Assembly: GCA_030044485.1 (NCBI GenBank) | Contig: JASHVQ010000024.1 | Coordinates: 1 to 6,544 of the forward strand | Direction: 5' to 3' | DNA length: 6,544 bases | Source of the DNA: Methylovirgula sp. | GTDB lineage: Bacteria; Pseudomonadota; Alphaproteobacteria; Rhizobiales; Beijerinckiaceae | Part shown: positions 1 to 6,544 of the stretch, one piece after another | Layout: each line of letters starts with the position of its first letter | Position numbering within the stretch: the stretch's first letter is position 1 | The notes under the pieces: generated by a model | The model's database searches: none | Told to the model about the DNA's origin: nothing | Seen by the model: the letters and a program-made list of their open reading frames with translations, nothing else | Position numbers and translations under genes: made by a program

Positions 1-1019
1 GCGCATTCTTTCTCGTCGGCGAGGAGATCGGCGGCGAGCCGCGCGTCCTCGGCGGCGCTCTTGCCGCGCCAGCGCGTGCCGGCTATCGGCCGGATCGTCA
101 CTTTGCCGGCGCGCACCCGCACCAGAATTTCCGGACTCGAGCAGACGATCTGGAAGTCGCCGAAATCGAGATAGCAGAGGAAGGGCGCCGGATTGACGCG
201 GCGCAGCGCGCGATAGAGTGCGAAGGCCGGCAGCGCGAAGGGTGCCGTGAAACGCTGCGAAAGCACGACCTGAAATATGTCGCCGGCGCGGATATATTCC
301 TTGGCGCGCTCGACCATGTCGAGAAAGCGCGTCTCGGGCGTGTTGGATTTGGGCGCAACCTGAAGCGCCGCAGCCTGGATGTCTTCGTCCTGCAGGTGCG
401 CGCCTTCGAGACAGGCGACGACCGCCTCGATCCGTTCGCGCCCGCTTTCATAGGCGGCCTTGACCGCGCCGTCGGGCGTCGGGCGCACGGGGGTGACCAC
501 CCAGATCTCGTCCTTGACGCCGTCGAAGACGACCATCACCGTCGGGCGCAGCATGATCGCGTCCGGCACGCCGATCGGATCGGGCTTGGGCGGCGCAAGC
601 CGCTCCATCTGCCGCACCATGTCGTAGCCGAGATAGCCGAACACGCCCGCCGCCATGGGCGGCAGGTCTTGCGGCGCATCGATGCGCGACTCGGCGATGA
701 GCTTGCGCAACGAGTCGAGCGGCGGCTCGGGGCAGGGCGTGAAAGAAAGCGTGTCGGCGAGCGCGGCGCGATTGATTTCGGCTCTGTCGCCCAAGCAGCG
801 CCAGACGATGTCGGGGTCGAGGCCGATCATCGAATAGCGGCCGCGCGCCCCGCCGCCTTCCACGGATTCGAGCAGAAAGATCCGACCGGCGCGGTCGGCG
901 GACAATTTCAGGAAGGCGGAGACGGGGGTTTCAAGGTCGCCAACGAGGCGCGTAGAGAGAAGCGACGCGGTTCCGGCTTCGTAGGCTTCGGCGAATGTCG
1001 CAAAGGAAGGCTCGATCAT
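1..1019 (-). CDS. trpE: Anthranilate synthase component I (partial, C-terminus off the left edge)
   Basis: TrpE converts chorismate to anthranilate, the first committed step of tryptophan synthesis, using ammonia from the TrpG glutaminase. About 339 N-terminal residues are visible of a usual ~500. The N-terminal domain carries the tryptophan-feedback element FLLES (residues 48-52), then RGRYSMIG (59-66). The chorismate-binding domain begins near 227 and shows AGDIFQVVLSQRF (245-257), NPAPF (276-280; cf. NPSPY, also linked to feedback binding) and TIRPIAGTRWRG (308-319). The late catalytic motifs lie outside the window. The N-terminus matches the stand-alone TrpE type rather than the fused TrpEG of Rhizobiaceae. 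The ATG at 1019-1017 is the first possible start: the in-frame triplet at 1028-1026 is a stop. It lies 6 nt after the ppiD stop, with a GGAGG abutting it. The frame is clean and codon use resembles its neighbours. Family assignment is very secure; whether trpG follows cannot be seen. Confidence 0.95.
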   Translation of the reverse strand, partial: MIEPSFATFAEAYEAGTASLLSTRLVGDLETPVSAFLKLSADRAGRIFLLESVEGGGARGRYSMIGLDPDIVWRCLGDRAEINRAALADTLSFTPCPEPPLDSLRKLIAESRIDAPQDLPPMAAGVFGYLGYDMVRQMERLAPPKPDPIGVPDAIMLRPTVMVVFDGVKDEIWVVTPVRPTPDGAVKAAYESGRERIEAVVACLEGAHLQDEDIQAAALQVAPKSNTPETRFLDMVERAKEYIRAGDIFQVVLSQRFTAPFALPAFALYRALRRVNPAPFLCYLDFGDFQIVCSSPEILVRVRAGKVTIRPIAGTRWRGKSAAEDARLAADLLADEKEC

Positions 1020-1029
1020 CCTCCGTCAT
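1020..1029 (-). promoter_or_regulatory. ppiD-trpE junction with an abutting Shine-Dalgarno
   Basis: Read on the minus strand the junction is ATGACGGAGGATG. The TGA at 1028-1026 ends ppiD and the ATG at 1019-1017 opens trpE. GGAGG (1024-1020) touches the trpE start with no spacer, whereas 5-9 nt is usual. An upstream ATG (1029-1027) overlaps the ppiD stop but is out of frame with trpE. A strong but badly spaced ribosome site beside a stop codon fits translational coupling, in which ribosomes ending ppiD restart on trpE. The layout is seen directly; coupling is inferred. Confidence 0.55.
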
Positions 1030-2948
1030 TCCGTATCGGGCGACGCGCCGAGGATCGAAGCCAAGGCCTGCTGATTGATCTCGACGCCGATCTCGCCCTG
1101 CAATTGGGTCACATATTCGGCGGTGAGATCTTCGTGGAGCGCCGTCTTCATCTGGTCGGTGATGTTCTGGAAATCCGGACGATTGAGGTTGAGGGGTGGC
1201 ACTTTCGCGTCGGTGACTTTGAAGAGGATGCGGCCGTCGGCCGATGCCGACGACCCGGCCGTGTCGACGGGCCGGTCGAAGACGAGCTTCAGCATCGTCG
1301 TCGAAAGATCCTGCGGATCGGTGCGCTTGATGTTGGCGACGTGGTTGATCGCGGCATTGCCTTGCGAGGCGGCAACCGCCGAGAAGGCTGCTCCGCCATC
1401 GAGCTGTTTGACGAGCTCGGCGGCCTTGGCCGAAAGGCGCTTGCCAATCTCGTCGTCGGACCAGGCTTGCGCGACCTTGTCTCGGACTTCGGCGAAACTT
1501 TGCGCGCGCGCCGGCTCGATGCCCAGAACGTCGAACCAGATCGTCCCGCCATCGCGCGTGCTGAGCGGCTCGTTGTCGACGCCGACATCCGAGGCAAAGA
1601 CGGCTTTGACGAGCGCCCCGGGATCGTCGAGGCCGTCAACGGCGGCTCCCGACTTGTCGAGGCCGTTTGCGTCGATGGCATCGATAGAGCGCGCCTGCAG
1701 CCCCACGCCTTGCGCGGCTTCGGCGACCGACTTGCCGTCGGCGCGCTCGTCCTCGATCTTGTCGTGGATCGTGTTCATCTGGCCCGTGGCGCGGCCCAAA
1801 GCGATTTCTTCGGCGAGCGCCGCCTTGACCGCGAAAAGCGGCTCGACGATCTCCGGAATAACCGTCTTGGCATAGAGCAGCGCGAAGCCGAATTGCGTCT
1901 TCACCGGCTTCGAAACGCCGCCCCGGGGCAGAGCGAAGGCCGCCTCGGCGATCGCCTTGTCGGCCAGATCCGTTTTGGCCACCATGCCGAGGTCGACGTC
2001 GTGCGTCGAGAGCTTGCGCTCGGCGACGAGCGCATCGAAGCTTTCGCCGCCGGAGAGCTTGGCAAAGGCCGCATTGGCAGAGCCCTCTTCGTGAAAGACG
2101 ATCTGCTCGATGTCGCGGTGTCCGGGCTGCGTATAACGCGCCGCCTTGACCGCATTGTAGCGCGCCAAGACGTCGGCATCGCTGATCGCGTGAGTTGCGA
2201 TGAGTTGGCCCGCAAGGCTCTGCGGCGTGACCACGAGAACGCTGATCTTGCGATATTCGGGGGCGCGATAGACGTCGCGGTGCGAGTCGAAATAGGCCTT
2301 GAGGTCCGCCTCGCTCGGCGTCGGGGGCGCTCCGGCGGCGCTTTTGGGAAGAACGAAATAATCTATGCTGCGTGTCTCGTTGTAGTAGCGATTGATGAGA
2401 TCGAGCATCGCCGTCGGCGCAGCAAGATTCTTGTGCAGTGCGCCAAGGATTTCGTCGCGCAGATAGCCGGAACGTTCGACGCCGACGAAATGACTTTCGC
2501 TCACGCCCGCGTCGCGCAGCCGTTCCTCGAAGAGCGTATGGTCGAACCTTCCGTCCGCACCCTTGAAGGCTTGATCGGCGAAAATGCGCTGCGCCACCGC
2601 CTGGTCGGACATGGCGAGGCCGAGGCGATGCGCCTCCTGATCGAGCACCGCATCGCTGATCAGCCGGCCAAGCACCTGCCGGTCGAGTCCCATCGCATGC
2701 GCCTCTTCGGCGCTGATCGCGCGGCGCTGCTGCTCTTGAACTTGCAGCAACTCGTCCTGGTAGGCGTCGCGATAGGCCTCGGTCGTAATCTCGGCCGAGC
2801 CGATCTGGACCAGCCTGTTTGCGCCAAAACCCCGGAATATGTCGGCGATCCCCCAAAAGCCGAAGGCGATGATGAGAAAGCCCATGACCAGGGCCATAAT
2901 GATGCGGCCGACCCAGGTTTGGCTGGAGGCGCGCAAAGCGTCGAGCAT
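1026..2948 (-). CDS. ppiD: Membrane-anchored periplasmic chaperone, PpiD/SurA_N-type parvulin protein
   Basis: A 640-residue protein of the PpiD family, about the usual length. A short cytoplasmic start ([15 protein letters not shown]) leads into one membrane segment at about 14-36 ([19 protein letters not shown]), leaving the rest in the periplasm. Residues ~37-175 resemble the helical SurA_N chaperone domain. Residues ~276-365 resemble a parvulin (PPIC) domain, with VDLGMV (318-323) where active members have a GDLGW-like motif and [10 protein letters not shown] (351-360) near its end. The usual HIL strand reads EQIVF (281-285), so the active-site histidine appears missing and the role may be chaperone-only, as known for E. 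coli PpiD. The remaining ~270 residues are a helical/PpiD C-terminal region without sharp motifs. The family helps secreted and outer-membrane proteins fold as they leave SecYEG. The start is supported by GGAGAG (2962-2957), 8 nt upstream, and by the anchor beginning at once. It is first gene of a likely operon with trpE and diverges from tpiA. Confidence 0.9.
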   Translation of the reverse strand: MLDALRASSQTWVGRIIMALVMGFLIIAFGFWGIADIFRGFGANRLVQIGSAEITTEAYRDAYQDELLQVQEQQRRAISAEEAHAMGLDRQVLGRLISDAVLDQEAHRLGLAMSDQAVAQRIFADQAFKGADGRFDHTLFEERLRDAGVSESHFVGVERSGYLRDEILGALHKNLAAPTAMLDLINRYYNETRSIDYFVLPKSAAGAPPTPSEADLKAYFDSHRDVYRAPEYRKISVLVVTPQSLAGQLIATHAISDADVLARYNAVKAARYTQPGHRDIEQIVFHEEGSANAAFAKLSGGESFDALVAERKLSTHDVDLGMVAKTDLADKAIAEAAFALPRGGVSKPVKTQFGFALLYAKTVIPEIVEPLFAVKAALAEEIALGRATGQMNTIHDKIEDERADGKSVAEAAQGVGLQARSIDAIDANGLDKSGAAVDGLDDPGALVKAVFASDVGVDNEPLSTRDGGTIWFDVLGIEPARAQSFAEVRDKVAQAWSDDEIGKRLSAKAAELVKQLDGGAAFSAVAASQGNAAINHVANIKRTDPQDLSTTMLKLVFDRPVDTAGSSASADGRILFKVTDAKVPPLNLNRPDFQNITDQMKTALHEDLTAEYVTQLQGEIGVEINQQALASILGASPDTE

Positions 2949-2980
2949 ATTGGGAACTCTCCGGAAACTTGGCGCGGCGG

Positions 2981-3009
2981 ACTATAGGGAGCCGATCTTG
3001 CCCTTGCAA
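2981..3009 (-). promoter_or_regulatory. Sigma70-type promoter for ppiD-trpE
   Basis: On the minus strand TTGCAA (3009-3004, 4 of 6 to TTGACA) is followed by exactly 17 nt and TATAGT (2986-2981, 5 of 6 to TATAAT). Transcription would begin near 2974, giving a leader of about 25 nt that contains the ppiD ribosome site. The box sequences and spacing are seen directly; activity is inferred. It is the best promoter match I found in the 161-bp divergent region. No comparable pair was found facing tpiA. Confidence 0.6.
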
Positions 3010-3061
3010 CGCCTCGGCCGGACGTGCAGGAGATCGAGGTTGGGGGCTCCGCCGCGCCGCA

Positions 3062-3080
3062 GCTTCGACTGTAGCGAAGC
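3062..3080 (+). promoter_or_regulatory. Small inverted repeat upstream of tpiA
   Basis: GCTTCG (3062-3067) and CGAAGC (3075-3080) form a perfect 6-bp inverted repeat around a 7-nt loop (ACTGTAG), 29 nt before the tpiA start. It has no T-tract, so it is not a terminator. It could be an operator or a leader hairpin, or chance in GC-rich DNA. Confidence 0.25.
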
Positions 3081-3109
3081 GCGAAAGGGCCGAGGCAACG
3101 GGGTTTGTC

Positions 3110-3874
3110 ATGTCGCAGCGACGGCCGCTTGTCGCCGGAAACTGGAAGATGAACGGGCGACCGGCCGATCTCGCCGAGGTCGCCGCGATCCGTGCCTTGG
3201 CGCCCGAGTCGGGCGGCGCCGAACTCCTCGTCTGCCCGCCCGCCACGCTTTTGCTCGAGGCGGCGCGCCTCTGCGCCGGATCGCCCGTCAAGGTTGGCGC
3301 GCAGGACTGTCATCCCGGCGAATGCGGCGCCCATACCGGCGATATTTCCGCCGAGATGCTGAAGGATGCCGGCGCCTCCTATGTCATCGTCGGTCATTCC
3401 GAGCGGCGCAGCGAACATGCCGAGAGCGACGCGCTCGTCCGCGCCAAGGCCACGGCGGGCTTCAGGGCTTGGCTCGATGTGATCCTATGCGTCGGCGAGA
3501 CACAGGCCGAGCGGGCCGCAGGCGCAGCCCTGTCGCGCGTGGCGGCGCAGCTCGAAGCGTCTCTGCCGCATCGCGCTCCGGCCGAGCGCCTCGTCGTGGC
3601 CTACGAGCCCGTCTGGGCCATCGGCACGGGGGTGACGCCGACACGTGGCGATGTCGCCGAAATGCACACCTTCGTGCGGCGCGAGCTGGAGCGACATTTT
3701 CCGGGCGCGGGCCGGCAGATCCGCATCCTCTACGGCGGCTCGGTAAAGCCCGCGAACGCCGCCGAGCTTTTGAGTCTCGACAACGTCGATGGCGCGCTGG
3801 TCGGCGGCGCGAGCCTCAGGGCCGCGGAATTCATGGCGATTGCCGAGGTTTGCCGGTGGCGGCCGGAGGCTTGA
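3110..3874 (+). CDS. tpiA: Triosephosphate isomerase
   Basis: TpiA interconverts dihydroxyacetone phosphate and glyceraldehyde 3-phosphate in the cytoplasm, serving glycolysis, gluconeogenesis and, in autotrophs or methylotrophs, carbon-fixation cycles. The 254 residues match the family's ~250. All signature residues are present: Asn11 and Lys13 in GNWKMN, the electrophile His96 in VIVGHSERR, catalytic base Glu166 in [11 protein letters not shown] with the flexible loop 6 just after it, and phosphate-gripping YGGSVKPAN (208-216) and LVGGASL (230-236). I chose the ATG at 3110 because GNWKMN then sits at the standard position. The frame is open upstream to 2969, but that extension would cover the divergent promoter region and matches no family residues. 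The ribosome site is weak (GAGG at 3092-3095, 14 nt away, or ACGGGG nearer). It is first in the plus-strand series with secG and pyrG. Nothing is missing or odd. Confidence 0.97.
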   Translation: MSQRRPLVAGNWKMNGRPADLAEVAAIRALAPESGGAELLVCPPATLLLEAARLCAGSPVKVGAQDCHPGECGAHTGDISAEMLKDAGASYVIVGHSERRSEHAESDALVRAKATAGFRAWLDVILCVGETQAERAAGAALSRVAAQLEASLPHRAPAERLVVAYEPVWAIGTGVTPTRGDVAEMHTFVRRELERHFPGAGRQIRILYGGSVKPANAAELLSLDNVDGALVGGASLRAAEFMAIAEVCRWRPEA

Positions 3875-3924
3875 AGCGGCCCTAGCCAGAGAGCATGTCT
3901 CAGTGTAAGAGGCGGCCTTCCTTC

Positions 3925-3928
3925 GAGG
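3925..3928 (+). promoter_or_regulatory. Ribosome binding site that sets the secG start
   Basis: GAGG at 3925-3928 lies 5 nt before the ATG at 3934. An upstream in-frame ATG at 3895 would add 13 polar residues (MSQCKRRPSFEVF) before the membrane segment and has only a poorer site (CCAGAGAG). SecG proteins usually begin right at their first membrane helix, so 3934 is preferred. Confidence 0.65.
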
Positions 3929-3933
3929 TTTTC

Positions 3934-4317
3934 ATGCAAACCGTTTTGATCGTCATCCACATCATGGCGGTGATCGCGCTGATTGCGACGGTGCTCCTGC
4001 AGCGCTCCGAGGGCGGCGCCTTTCTCGGCACCGGAAACGCCGGTTTCATGACCGGGCGCGGCCAGGCCAATGTGCTCACCCGCGCCACGGCCATCCTTGC
4101 CGGCTTGTTCTTCGCGACGAGCCTTGCCTTGACGATCGTCGCCAATCTGACGCGTGCGCCACACTCGATTCTCGAAGGCGTGCCGCCGCCGCCCGCGCCG
4201 GTCAGCGCGCCGGCCGTGCCCGCGGGGCAGGGCAGCCTCATGGAACAGATCCAGAAGTTCCAGCAAGAGCGCCAGCCACAGGCGCCTGTCGCGCCCGAAG
4301 CGCCGCGCTCGCAATAG
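3934..4317 (+). CDS. secG: Preprotein translocase subunit SecG
   Basis: SecG is the small accessory subunit of the SecYEG channel in the inner membrane and aids SecA-driven export. The 127-residue product shows the family layout. Helix 1 is at about 2-22 (QTVLIVIHIMAVIALIATVLL). A cytoplasmic loop with the conserved glycine-rich stretch follows: QRSEGGAFLGTGNAGFMTGRG (23-43), then ANVLTRATAIL. Helix 2 is at about 51-71. After it comes a ~55-residue tail rich in proline, alanine and glutamine (PPPPAPVSAPAVP near 84-96, then MEQIQKFQQERQPQ), which is low-complexity, long compared with enteric SecG, and typical of alphaproteobacterial versions. It follows tpiA by 59 nt without a visible terminator and precedes pyrG by 126 nt, so co-transcription is plausible. 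The assignment is firm; the tail's function is unknown. Confidence 0.95.
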   Translation: MQTVLIVIHIMAVIALIATVLLQRSEGGAFLGTGNAGFMTGRGQANVLTRATAILAGLFFATSLALTIVANLTRAPHSILEGVPPPPAPVSAPAVPAGQGSLMEQIQKFQQERQPQAPVAPEAPRSQ

Positions 4318-4334
4318 GTTACGTTGTCAACAGG

Positions 4335-4361
4335 AAAGCGCGCCGCGGCGCGGCGGGCTTT
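4335..4361 (+). promoter_or_regulatory. GC-rich hairpin between secG and pyrG
   Basis: AAAGCGCGCC (4335-4344) can pair with GGCGGGCTTT (4352-4361), giving a 10-bp stem with one G-G mismatch and a 7-nt loop. The same place holds a perfect 14-bp palindrome, CGCGCCGCGGCGCG (4339-4352), which allows an alternative fold. No run of T follows, so it is not a classical intrinsic terminator. It may stabilise the end of the upstream message, reduce read-through, or be an operator. An A-rich stretch (AAAAAATCCCAGAAAAA, 4386-4402) lies between it and pyrG. The structure is seen; the role is inferred. Confidence 0.35.
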
Positions 4362-4431
4362 GCCTCGGGGCGCGGCATTTGGCGCAAAAAATCCCAGAAA
4401 AAGGCTCCCCAAATCGCCGGAAAGAGGATAA

Positions 4432-6072
<1,641 letters not shown>

Positions 6073-6221
6073 AGGTGCGGCCGTCGCAGGCTGAAATCTT
6101 GCAGAGCGCCTCCAAACCGCCGGCGTCGAGCCGGGCAGAGCGGCGGCCGCGCTCGGCAATCATCCGCCATTTGCGCCGATCGCCAGACTCGCGCGCTTGA
6201 AAACCGCGCTAAGCTTCGGGC

Positions 6222-6263
6222 CGACGCAATTAAGGACCTTCGATTAAAGACCTTCGACGCAAT
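6222..6263. repeat. Tandem 14-bp repeat bracketed by 9-bp direct repeats
   Basis: ATTAAGGACCTTCG (6229-6242) is followed directly by ATTAAAGACCTTCG (6243-6256), two head-to-tail copies with one mismatch. CGACGCAAT occurs on both sides, at 6222-6230 and 6255-6263, overlapping the unit ends. The first copy contains the near-palindrome AAGGACCTT (AAGG/CCTT around one base). The cluster lies 137 bp before the His-rich gene and upstream of its candidate promoter. Such an array could bind a regulator, or simply reflect replication slippage. The repeats are seen directly; any role is inferred. Confidence 0.7.
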
Positions 6264-6312
6264 CGCCAACGCCGGCAAAGTCAGCGAATGTTGAGCGCGC
6301 CGAAAGGCCGCT

Positions 6313-6340
6313 TTGTCGCGGCTCGCGAAAATGTGCTAAT
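6313..6340 (+). promoter_or_regulatory. Candidate promoter for the His-rich gene, with inverted repeat in the spacer
   Basis: TTGTCG (6313-6318, 4 of 6 to TTGACA), a 16-nt spacer, and GCTAAT (6335-6340, 4 of 6 to TATAAT) preceded by an extended-minus-10 TGT (6332-6334). Transcription would start near 6347, leaving a leader of about 53 nt. Inside it, TCGCG (6316-6320) and CGCGA (6324-6328) form a perfect inverted repeat with a 3-nt gap, overlapping the -35 edge and spacer, where a repressor could act. The boxes are modest, so this is tentative. Confidence 0.4.
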
Positions 6341-6399
6341 CTCGCTAGGAACGTTTGGACCACTCACGCCCTTACCGGACTGACGCGAAAGGGATCCTT

Positions 6400-6544
6400 A
6401 TGAAACTTCTCGTCTCTGCCCTGGCATTCGGCTTTATGGCGGCCTCGGTGCCGGCGGCCGAAGCGAGCTGCGCGCCGGGCGCGCATTGTGCCATGCACGT
6501 CGCGCATATACACCATCATCATTACTATGCTTACGGCTATCCCT
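6400..6544 (+). CDS. Small secreted histidine/tyrosine-rich protein (partial, C-terminus off the right edge)
   Basis: I do not recognise the family. The 48 visible codons start MKLLVSALAFGFMAASVPAA, a classical Sec signal peptide: Lys2, a hydrophobic core at 3-17, and a likely signal peptidase I site after Ala22 (AEA before Ser23). Cys24 is not preceded by a lipobox, so a lipoprotein is unlikely. The mature part begins SCAPGAHC and runs into AMHVAHIHHHHYYAYGYP, with seven His (29, 33, 36, 38-41), two Cys (24, 30) and four Tyr before the window ends. Such a composition could bind Ni, Cu, Zn or Co in the periplasm, or be a low-complexity surface segment; neither is shown. The ATG at 6400 has a good ribosome site (AAAGGGA, 6388-6394) 5 nt upstream, and the signal peptide starts immediately. 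It has its own candidate promoter and is separated from pyrG by 327 bp, so it is probably a separate transcript. That it is a gene is fairly secure; its function is unknown. Confidence 0.75.
   Translation, partial: MKLLVSALAFGFMAASVPAAEASCAPGAHCAMHVAHIHHHHYYAYGYP

Larger units (their letters stand above)
6073..6399. other. Non-coding stretch between pyrG and the His-rich gene
   Basis: I find no convincing gene in these 327 bases; the open minus-strand frames here lack family features and extend antisense into pyrG. No T-tract terminator follows pyrG. The nearest structure is an inverted repeat GAGCG (6138-6142) / CGCTC (6150-6154) with a 7-nt loop, extendable by GCC/GGC across a bulge but followed by no T-run, so it is only a weak candidate for ending the pyrG message. 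Further right lie the repeat cluster (6222-6263) and the promoter candidate (6313-6340), listed separately. Confidence 0.6.

Noticed and set aside
396..2987. Very long plus-strand open frame (863 codons) across trpE and ppiD
   Set aside because: It is antisense to two well-supported genes, has no recognisable domain, and its Arg/Gly/Asp-rich composition is the usual mirror of GC-rich codons. One frame spanning two genes and their junction is a by-product of base composition.
2969..3109. In-frame N-terminal extension of tpiA from an ATG at 2969
   Set aside because: It would add 47 residues ahead of the standard TIM start, overlaps the opposite-strand promoter, and matches nothing in the family.
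1636..3291. Minus-strand open frame of 551 codons overlapping ppiD and tpiA
   Set aside because: It is Arg-rich, runs through the divergent promoter and into the antisense of tpiA, and is in another frame from the clear PpiD protein.
3861..3881. Inverted repeat GGCCG/CGGCC spanning the tpiA stop as a terminator
   Set aside because: It has an 11-nt loop, a 5-bp stem and no T-tract; secG follows closely in the same direction, so read-through is more likely.
3895..3933. In-frame upstream start for secG at 3895
   Set aside because: It adds 13 polar residues before the first membrane helix and has a poorer ribosome site than the ATG at 3934.
6257..6400. MerR-type metal-regulated promoter before the His-rich gene
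   Set aside because: The proposed boxes have a 16-nt spacer, not the 19-20 nt typical of MerR promoters, so this specific assignment is not supported.

Overview
The window looks like a piece of housekeeping chromosome from a high-GC alphaproteobacterium, probably of the order Hyphomicrobiales (Rhizobiales). This rests on GC-rich third positions, the alphaproteobacterial style of the CTP synthase, SecG and TrpE proteins, and a gene order I recall from that order: an SurA_N/PpiD-type gene and trpE pointing one way, and tpiA, secG and pyrG the other. The genus cannot be fixed from sequence alone. All genes look intact except the two cut by the window edges, and I see no insertion sequence, CRISPR array, tRNA or rRNA.

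Layout. Left arm, minus strand: a membrane-anchored periplasmic folding factor (ppiD-like, 1026-2948) is followed after 6 nt by trpE (start at 1019, running off the left edge), so the two probably share one transcript. A 161-bp divergent intergenic region (2949-3109) holds a good sigma70-type promoter for the ppiD-trpE side and a small hairpin in front of tpiA. Right arm, plus strand: tpiA (3110-3874), secG (3934-4317) and pyrG (4444-6072), with gaps of 59 and 126 nt. Then comes a 327-bp non-coding stretch (6073-6399) with a nested direct-repeat cluster and a candidate promoter. Last is the start of a small secreted, histidine-rich protein (from 6400, cut by the right edge).

Function. The genes share no single pathway. 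trpE commits chorismate to tryptophan, tpiA serves central carbon metabolism, and pyrG makes CTP. secG and ppiD both act in protein export: SecG is a translocon subunit, and PpiD-type proteins are inner-membrane chaperones that receive substrates leaving SecYEG. Their closeness across the divergent promoter may be meaningful, but this is inference.

Novelty. Most of the window is conventional. The parts not explained by known families are the intergenic repeat cluster at 6222-6263, the inverted repeat inside the promoter candidate at 6313-6340, and the His-rich secreted peptide they may control. No convincing new multi-gene system is visible.
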